Shown here piece after piece: positions 7,724 to 11,459 of a stretch of 11,459 bases of DNA; position 1 is the first letter of the stretch, and each line of letters opens with the position of its first letter. The stretch is from Nitrospiraceae bacterium (GTDB taxonomy: Bacteria; Nitrospirota; Nitrospiria; Nitrospirales; UBA8639). The notes under the pieces were generated by a model. That model saw only the letters and a program-made list of their open reading frames with translations. It was not told the DNA's origin and ran no database searches. The DNA lies in NCBI GenBank assembly GCA_003523945.1, contig DOFS01000449.1, forward strand, positions 1 through 11,459. Direction: 5' to 3'. Position numbers and translations under genes: made by a program.

Positions 7724-7788
7724 AAAGGCCCAACGTACTGCATCGTACGTTTCGTCTCTTTGTTCGCTGCCTTGCTGAATGGCCTTTT
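7724..7788 (+). terminator. Nested stem-loops with a T run after the MEMO-family gene
   Basis: An outer perfect pair AAAGGCC 7724-7730 / GGCCTTT 7781-7787 runs into TTTTT (7784-7788), and encloses an inner perfect hairpin AACGTAC 7732-7738 / GTACGTT 7745-7751 with a six-base loop TGCATC. The position, 44 bp after the stop codon, and the final T run suit a terminator. The two-tier structure is more elaborate than a simple terminator and could be a dispersed repeat adapted to that role. Confidence 0.5.
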
Positions 7789-7801
7789 TGAACAGCCGGA
7801 G

Positions 7802-7817
7802 CCACTGTCTGCAGTGG
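7802..7817. repeat. Perfect hairpin CCACTG-TCTG-CAGTGG
   Basis: A six-base-pair perfect stem with a four-base loop, 14 bp after the nested structure and 93 bp before the convergent cyclophilin stop. There is no T run on either side, so it is probably part of the same structured intergenic block rather than an independent terminator. Confidence 0.4.
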
Positions 7818-7909
7818 AAGTGCCTTCCTTCGCTTATTTATCCCATTTTGAATAATAGGTTTTTCACCAGATGGGCGTCAGGAATGGATTTCTGACATTT
7901 GGCTTACCG

Positions 7910-8443
7910 CTACTCTTCGGAGCGCACAGTCATCTTCACGGGTTCTAGCGGATTGTCACGGCTATCGCAGGGAAGGGCCGCGATCTGATCTACAACATCC
8001 ATGCCTTTCACCACCCTGCCAAACACCGTATACATGCGATCAAGACTGCTGGTATCTTCCACGATGATATAGAACTGCGATCCGCTATCGGAAATATCCC
8101 TGGTGGCATCTGCATTTCGCGGGACTTTAGCCATAGCGACGGTCCCGCGACGATGTGGCCGATCACTCGGTTCCGGCGGGAGACTAAACCCAGGCCCCCC
8201 GGTCCCGTGGAGTTCCCGATCAGGATGTTTGCTTAAAGGATCGCCACCTTGGATCAGAAATTTCGGGACGACACGGTGGAATGTTGTGTCATCATAAAAT
8301 TTCAACCTGACGAGATTGAGAAAGCTTTCCACGTGTCGAGGCGCGTCGTCCGTAAAAAAGCGGATTTCAATATCCCCGAATTTGGTGGAGATAATGGCCT
8401 TGGGATTTTTCTTTTTGAATTGTAAGGGAGATGGTGTCGTCAC
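7910..8443 (-). CDS. Peptidyl-prolyl cis-trans isomerase, cyclophilin type (cytoplasmic)
   Basis: A 177-residue single-domain cyclophilin that catalyses cis-trans isomerisation of Xaa-Pro bonds. No signal peptide is visible (the start MTTPSPLQFKKKNPK is hydrophilic), so it should be cytoplasmic. Family motifs: GDIEIRFF near 23-30, catalytic Arg 57 in FHRVV, QGGDP 65-69, GTVAMAK 100-106, SQFYI 122-126, and LDRMYTVFGRVVKGMDVVD 134-152. The position of the cyclosporin-binding Trp of human CypA is occupied by Ser 133, and the following active-site His by Tyr 138, as often in bacterial homologues, so cyclosporin affinity should be low. The start is GTG at 8443, because an in-frame TAG lies five codons upstream and no ATG fits the conserved N-terminus. 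It follows the glycosyltransferase gene by 131 bp and may be transcribed separately. Confidence 0.92.
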   Translation of the reverse strand: MTTPSPLQFKKKNPKAIISTKFGDIEIRFFTDDAPRHVESFLNLVRLKFYDDTTFHRVVPKFLIQGGDPLSKHPDRELHGTGGPGFSLPPEPSDRPHRRGTVAMAKVPRNADATRDISDSGSQFYIIVEDTSSLDRMYTVFGRVVKGMDVVDQIAALPCDSRDNPLEPVKMTVRSEE

Positions 8444-8574
8444 AACCTGGGCACTCTACCAAGGGCTTGTAAAGTTCATCAAGCCTCACGGGCATTTCAG
8501 CGTGGAGGAGATGCAGAAATACCTGTTGACAATGGAGATGCCAATCCTTCCTTCATGATCGGGCTATCGAAACA

Positions 8575-9828
8575 TCACACCATACGGAATGTCGTTTCGA
8601 GCAGATGACAACTTTTTTCAAGGTGATCTTCTCCCAGAAAATTGTGCTGTAGGCTCTGGCACTGCCTTTTTACATCAGAAGAGCCGAGCAAGGCTTGTAG
8701 ACCTCTGGCAATGGTGGATGCCTGAAATCTTCGTTTCGGAATCATCATGCCCACCCCTAATTTTTTCATCCGAGCCCCATTATCAAATTGATCAAACGCC
8801 AAGGGTTGAATGACTTGCGGAGTGCCTGCTCGAAAGGCCTGGGAACAGGTGCCGATGCCTCCATGGTGGATGAGGGCAGACGCATGCGGGAGGAGCTGAC
8901 TGAGCGGCACATAGGAAAAGTGCGTTACCCCCTTGGGGAGGGACGGAGGAAGTTGTTCCGGGTACCGCGTCAGAAAAATCCCCGGACGCCCCAGATCCTG
9001 GCAGACTTCGGTCGCTTCCCTGAAAAACGATTGCCCATGTTTATTGGCTGAGCCTGGTGTAAACACGAATGGTTCCGGGTGGGCATCCAAAAAGCGCTGG
9101 ACGGTCGCAGGGAGGACCTTGTCCGGGGCTTCATCATACAGGGGAAAGCCGGTGATGTGTGTTTCCGATGGCCAGTCGGGCTGTGGCGTGGCAAACCACT
9201 CAGGGAATAGCCCTAAGACCAGATCGGGTGAATGCAGCCAGTTGTGGAAGATCCGTGAGACTGGTGGTAGGCCGAGCTGACGGCGAAAATGATTGAGTTG
9301 GGGTTTCACTATAGGATCAATGAATGTGTGATCCAGGAATTTCCACATGCTGTCTTTGAATGAAACGGGCAACCAATCCGGAAGAATCAGGCCGGGAATT
9401 TTTGGCGCTTGGTGGGCCGAGTGGAAGACACCTGGGGAAAAATGGACGGTGGCGTGAGGGATGTGGTGGGTTTCTTGAAGAAGGCGAGCGGCAAACCCCA
9501 GAGTGGAACTGATCAGCAGGGTGTTTTCCGGGATGACCTTTGACTTGAGGAGCGTATAGGTTTCTCCCAAGGCGCTCGAGACGATCCGTTTCATGAGGAG
9601 CCGCCAGCCTTTGTGGGGATGCCACAAAGCAGGATTGTTGGCTATCGCGTCATAGTCATCAGCCGTTCCCAACGCGATAAACGCGACTCCCGCTCTGTGA
9701 ACCAGTTCTTTGAAATGGGCACTGGTGAAGATTGTGACCCTATGCCCGTGTTGCTGGAGCTGTCTGGCCATCCCCACCAGGGGCAGCACATCTCCGTAAC
9801 TCCCGACGGCCAGGATGAGAATAGTCAT
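8575..9828 (-). CDS. GT1-family glycosyltransferase (RhlB / sterol glucosyltransferase-like)
   Basis: A 417-residue GT-B fold glycosyltransferase using a nucleotide-sugar donor, probably acting on a lipid or small hydrophobic acceptor. The N-terminal half starts MTILILAVGSYGDVLPLVGMAR, the GSxGD acceptor-domain motif typical of RhlB, sterol 3-beta-glucosyltransferases and macrolide glycosyltransferases. The donor-binding signature lies at 321-350 (HHGGIGT, then AGTPQVIQP and FDQFDN). No membrane segments or signal peptide are seen. I choose ATG 9828 over the in-frame ATG at 9864: 9828 begins exactly at the conserved strand, has CCAGG about 8 nt upstream, and avoids overlap with the DUF898-like gene, which ends 16 bp before. 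The two genes are likely co-transcribed. The acceptor and sugar cannot be named from sequence, and no dTDP-sugar pathway genes are present nearby. Confidence 0.88.
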   Translation of the reverse strand: MTILILAVGSYGDVLPLVGMARQLQQHGHRVTIFTSAHFKELVHRAGVAFIALGTADDYDAIANNPALWHPHKGWRLLMKRIVSSALGETYTLLKSKVIPENTLLISSTLGFAARLLQETHHIPHATVHFSPGVFHSAHQAPKIPGLILPDWLPVSFKDSMWKFLDHTFIDPIVKPQLNHFRRQLGLPPVSRIFHNWLHSPDLVLGLFPEWFATPQPDWPSETHITGFPLYDEAPDKVLPATVQRFLDAHPEPFVFTPGSANKHGQSFFREATEVCQDLGRPGIFLTRYPEQLPPSLPKGVTHFSYVPLSQLLPHASALIHHGGIGTCSQAFRAGTPQVIQPLAFDQFDNGARMKKLGVGMMIPKRRFQASTIARGLQALLGSSDVKRQCQSLQHNFLGEDHLEKSCHLLETTFRMV

Positions 9829-9844
9829 TGATGTTTGCCTGGGG

Positions 9845-10171
9845 TTACCTTTGGTATTCCTCATCAGCGAAGCAGAGATTATTCGTTTGCCACCGTTTCA
9901 GCCGGCAAAAGCCCCAAGGCATATAGAGTCCAAAGGTAATGATCGTGAGCACCATGATGAGAAGCCAGGTTCCGAAAAATCCGATTCCTGTGCCAAGAAA
10001 AGCGAGTTGGCGATTGCCGATGAAGGTGTGCTCGGAAATCCATCGCTGTTGAGCGGAGTAGGCCCATGGAAAAAATAAACCAAATGTGATCACGGTCAAC
10101 ACCCACGTCCAGATAAATAACCATAAACAACTGAATCCTGTTCCACGAAAATCAAAACGATGGTGATTCAT
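9845..10171 (-). CDS. Small DUF898-like (YjgN-like) membrane protein with an internal duplication
   Basis: A 108-residue protein of unknown function with two hydrophobic segments, about 14-36 and 62-84. The two halves are repeats of each other: F-x-G-T-G, then W-L, V-L-T-(V/I)-I-T-F-G-L-(F/Y)-x-P-W, then a basic/aromatic tail with W-x(6)-F. This is the pattern of DUF898 (YjgN) proteins, which are normally longer with more helices, so this is a minimal two-unit version. The start is ATG 10171 with TGAGGAG just upstream; a TTG at 10186 would place the ribosome-binding site inside the gene. It is immediately upstream of the glycosyltransferase and probably the first gene of that transcript. Its role there (membrane anchoring, lipid handling) would be speculation. 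Confidence 0.72.
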   Translation of the reverse strand: MNHHRFDFRGTGFSCLWLFIWTWVLTVITFGLFFPWAYSAQQRWISEHTFIGNRQLAFLGTGIGFFGTWLLIMVLTIITFGLYMPWGFCRLKRWQTNNLCFADEEYQR

Positions 10172-10464
10172 GCGCTCCTCATGCAAAATGTAAAATAGGG
10201 AATTCCCCTCATCGTATCATGTGAAAACTGGTGGGTGAATGTCCAAATTGCCGGCCATGGGAGCGAGTGAGGAGGGAGTAGTCTTTCTTTTCAAGGACAT
10301 CTCCAGAAGATACGTGTCATGATCGGGGAGAGAATTTCTCAAAATCAAAAGATTGACCTTCCTCACAGAGTCATACTAGCGTAATACCTATCACGTACAT
10401 TCGGGACAGCCTGGAATCTGCACGCTGTCATTTTTGGGGTGCATTCAGGAGAAAGGAGAACATC
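10172..10464. promoter_or_regulatory. Divergent intergenic region between the DUF898-like gene and elbB
   Basis: It must contain promoters for both directions. Toward elbB, TTGACC at 10353-10358 is a good -35, but the best following -10 (TACTAG 10374-10379) gives a 15-bp spacer, so the assignment is tentative. Toward the DUF898-like gene no convincing pair is seen. A perfect 10-bp palindrome GGGAATTCCC at 10198-10207 sits 27 bp upstream of that gene's ATG and could be an operator. The strong elbB ribosome-binding site AAAGGAGA is at 10452-10459. Confidence 0.35.
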
Positions 10465-11118
10465 ATGAAAAAAGTTGCGGTTATCCTCTCAGGTTGCGGG
10501 TTTTTAGACGGAGCTGAAATTACCGAAGCCATTAGCACACTCATTGCCATCGGTCAAAATGGAGCTGACTACAAGGTATTTGCACTTAATAAGGAGGTCG
10601 AGGAAACCAATCATCTCACTCAAAAACCCACGGGCCAGAAACGCAATGTGTTGCAGGAGGCCGCCCGCATCGCCCGCGGGGATATTCAACCGCTGGAACA
10701 ACTCAAGGCTCAGGATTTTGATGCGCTGGCGTTTCCTGGAGGTTTTGGAGCCGCCTTGCATCTGTGTGATTTTGCAGAAAAGGGGAGTGGTGGCCACATT
10801 GATCCACAGGTAGCCAGGGTCGTGAAGGAATTTGTTGACAGTCATAAGCCCATCGCCGCGATTTGTATCGCGCCGGCAATCATGGCATTGGCTTTGGGGA
10901 AAAAAGGCGTGAATGTGACAATTGGTGAGGACGCTGGAACGGCGTCGGAACTGGAAAAAACTGGTGCCAAACACCAGAATTGCGCGGTAGAACATTATGT
11001 TGTAGATCATAGTAATAAAGTGATTACCACACCGGCGTATATGTATGGATCAGCTAGGCCTCACCAGATTTTTGCCGGCGTCAGTGGGGCCATTGCGGAA
11101 TTGATTAAGATGGCTTGA
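10465..11118 (+). CDS. elbB: Isoprenoid biosynthesis glyoxalase ElbB (DJ-1/PfpI superfamily)
   Basis: A 217-residue cytoplasmic protein, the same length as E. coli ElbB and colinear with it: MKKVAVILSGCGFLDGAEI at the N-terminus, RNVLQEAARIARGDI at 60-74, FPGGFGAA at 90-97, the nucleophile Cys 134 in CIAPA, and VITTPAYM near 190-197. ElbB was named for enhancing lycopene yield and has been reported to have weak glyoxalase activity; its physiological role is uncertain, and the mitochondrial ES1/GATD3 proteins are relatives. AAAGGAGA with GGAG 6 nt before the ATG fixes the start. It is monocistronic as far as seen. Its last 69 bp overlap the 3' end of the convergent DUF454 gene. Confidence 0.95.
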   Translation: MKKVAVILSGCGFLDGAEITEAISTLIAIGQNGADYKVFALNKEVEETNHLTQKPTGQKRNVLQEAARIARGDIQPLEQLKAQDFDALAFPGGFGAALHLCDFAEKGSGGHIDPQVARVVKEFVDSHKPIAAICIAPAIMALALGKKGVNVTIGEDAGTASELEKTGAKHQNCAVEHYVVDHSNKVITTPAYMYGSARPHQIFAGVSGAIAELIKMA

Positions 11119-11459
11119 AGGCACGGGTCGAGTCCAAATAAACATTAAGACTCCACTTCCAAGGCAGAGAAGAAAGATTGTGAGGAGAAACGAAAAGGGG
11201 AGGGACAGGAGAGAACACGCCAACAGTCCAATCATGAAAACCGTTGCCGTGACTTTCGCGTTCTGACTGATACTCCCTTCACGTTCCCAATTCTGAATCA
11301 TTGAGCCTAACAGGGGTTGATTGACCAGACGTGAATGAAGGCGAGGAGAACTTTTGGAGAAGCACGAGGCTGCAAGCAGGATAAATGGAGTGGTGGGTAG
11401 AAGTGGAAAAAATATGCCTAAGATACCGAGAGCAAGGCTGATCCACCCTCCGACCAGCA
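11050..11459 (-). CDS. DUF454 (YbaN-like) inner-membrane protein, 5' truncated by the window edge
   Basis: The frame is open from the right edge (first complete codon at 11457) and ends at TAG 11050-11052; about 135 residues are visible. They begin LVGGWISLALGILGIFFPLLPTT and continue PFILLAASCFSKSSPRLH, the hallmark of DUF454: an N-terminal helix, an LP-x-x-P-F-I-L-L-A turn and the CF-x-(K/R)-SSPR-x-H motif. Two more hydrophobic segments follow around the middle of the visible part (FMIGLLACSLLSLPFSFLLT and IFLLCLGSGVLMFIW). Probably only a handful of N-terminal residues are missing. An internal ATG at 11301 is not the start, because the conserved motif lies upstream of it. The function of YbaN-type proteins is not established. 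The C-terminal tail of about 25 residues after the last helix overlaps elbB and is less conserved in character. Confidence 0.85.
   Translation of the reverse strand, partial: LVGGWISLALGILGIFFPLLPTTPFILLAASCFSKSSPRLHSRLVNQPLLGSMIQNWEREGSISQNAKVTATVFMIGLLACSLLSLPFSFLLTIFLLCLGSGVLMFIWTRPVPSSHLNQFRNGPTDAGKNLVRPS

Noticed and set aside
7673..7855. 60-codon frame after the MEMO-family gene
   Set aside because: It lies across the nested hairpins and has no ribosome-binding site or family-like sequence.
7877..7896. Imperfect hairpin GTCAGGAA / TTCTGAC between the convergent MEMO-family and cyclophilin genes
   Set aside because: The stem is bulged and is not followed by a T run on either strand, so I did not call it a terminator.
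8484..8512. Bulged inverted repeat (CCTCACG / CGTGGAGG) between the glycosyltransferase and cyclophilin genes
   Set aside because: Short, bulged and without a T tract; expected by chance.
10504..11010. 168-codon antisense frame within elbB
   Set aside because: It is fully opposite a well-conserved gene and its translation resembles no protein family I know.
1..11459. CRISPR arrays, tRNA/rRNA genes, insertion sequences, integrases, toxin-antitoxin pairs
   Set aside because: Looked for and not seen: no regularly spaced repeats, no transposase or integrase motifs, no cloverleaf or rRNA signatures.

Overview
This 11.5 kb window is ordinary bacterial chromosome of moderate GC, densely coding, with no mobile element, phage gene, CRISPR array, tRNA or rRNA that I can see. 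Gene content and protein style (dipeptide/oligopeptide ABC operon, PDC-like keto-acid decarboxylase, an AmrB/MEMO protein with an N-terminal extension, a GT1 glycosyltransferase, ElbB, DUF454) would fit an environmental Gram-negative bacterium; Nitrospira or a relative is my guess, but nothing in the window proves the taxon.

Region 1 (1-3904, + strand) is most of a peptide-import operon: two permeases (the first cut by the window edge) followed by two ATPases. The first three genes are almost contiguous; before the fourth there is a short, well-led open frame that makes its start uncertain. A substrate-binding protein is not in the window and probably lies upstream. Both ATPases carry the C-terminal four-cysteine motif known from DppD/DppF-type subunits.

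Region 2 (3905-7787, + strand) holds two separately promoted genes: a thiamine-diphosphate keto-acid decarboxylase with all key catalytic residues, preceded by a perfect TATAAT hexamer overlapped by a perfect 10-bp inverted repeat, and an AmrB/MEMO-family protein whose usual metal ligands appear substituted. Between them lies about 570 bp of non-coding DNA containing a GC-rich, inverted-repeat-rich block that looks unlike its surroundings. After the MEMO gene sits a nested pair of perfect inverted repeats ending in a T run, probably a terminator or an interspersed repeat.

Region 3 (7910-10171, - strand) reads DUF898-like membrane protein, then glycosyltransferase, then cytoplasmic cyclophilin. 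The first two look co-transcribed. 

Region 4 (10172-11459) is a divergent intergenic region, then elbB on +, converging on and overlapping the 3' end of a DUF454 (YbaN-like) inner-membrane gene that enters from the right edge on -.

I found no convincing new multi-gene system. The best leads are the metal-site-degenerate MEMO protein, the repeat/promoter arrangement before the decarboxylase, and the two structured intergenic blocks.
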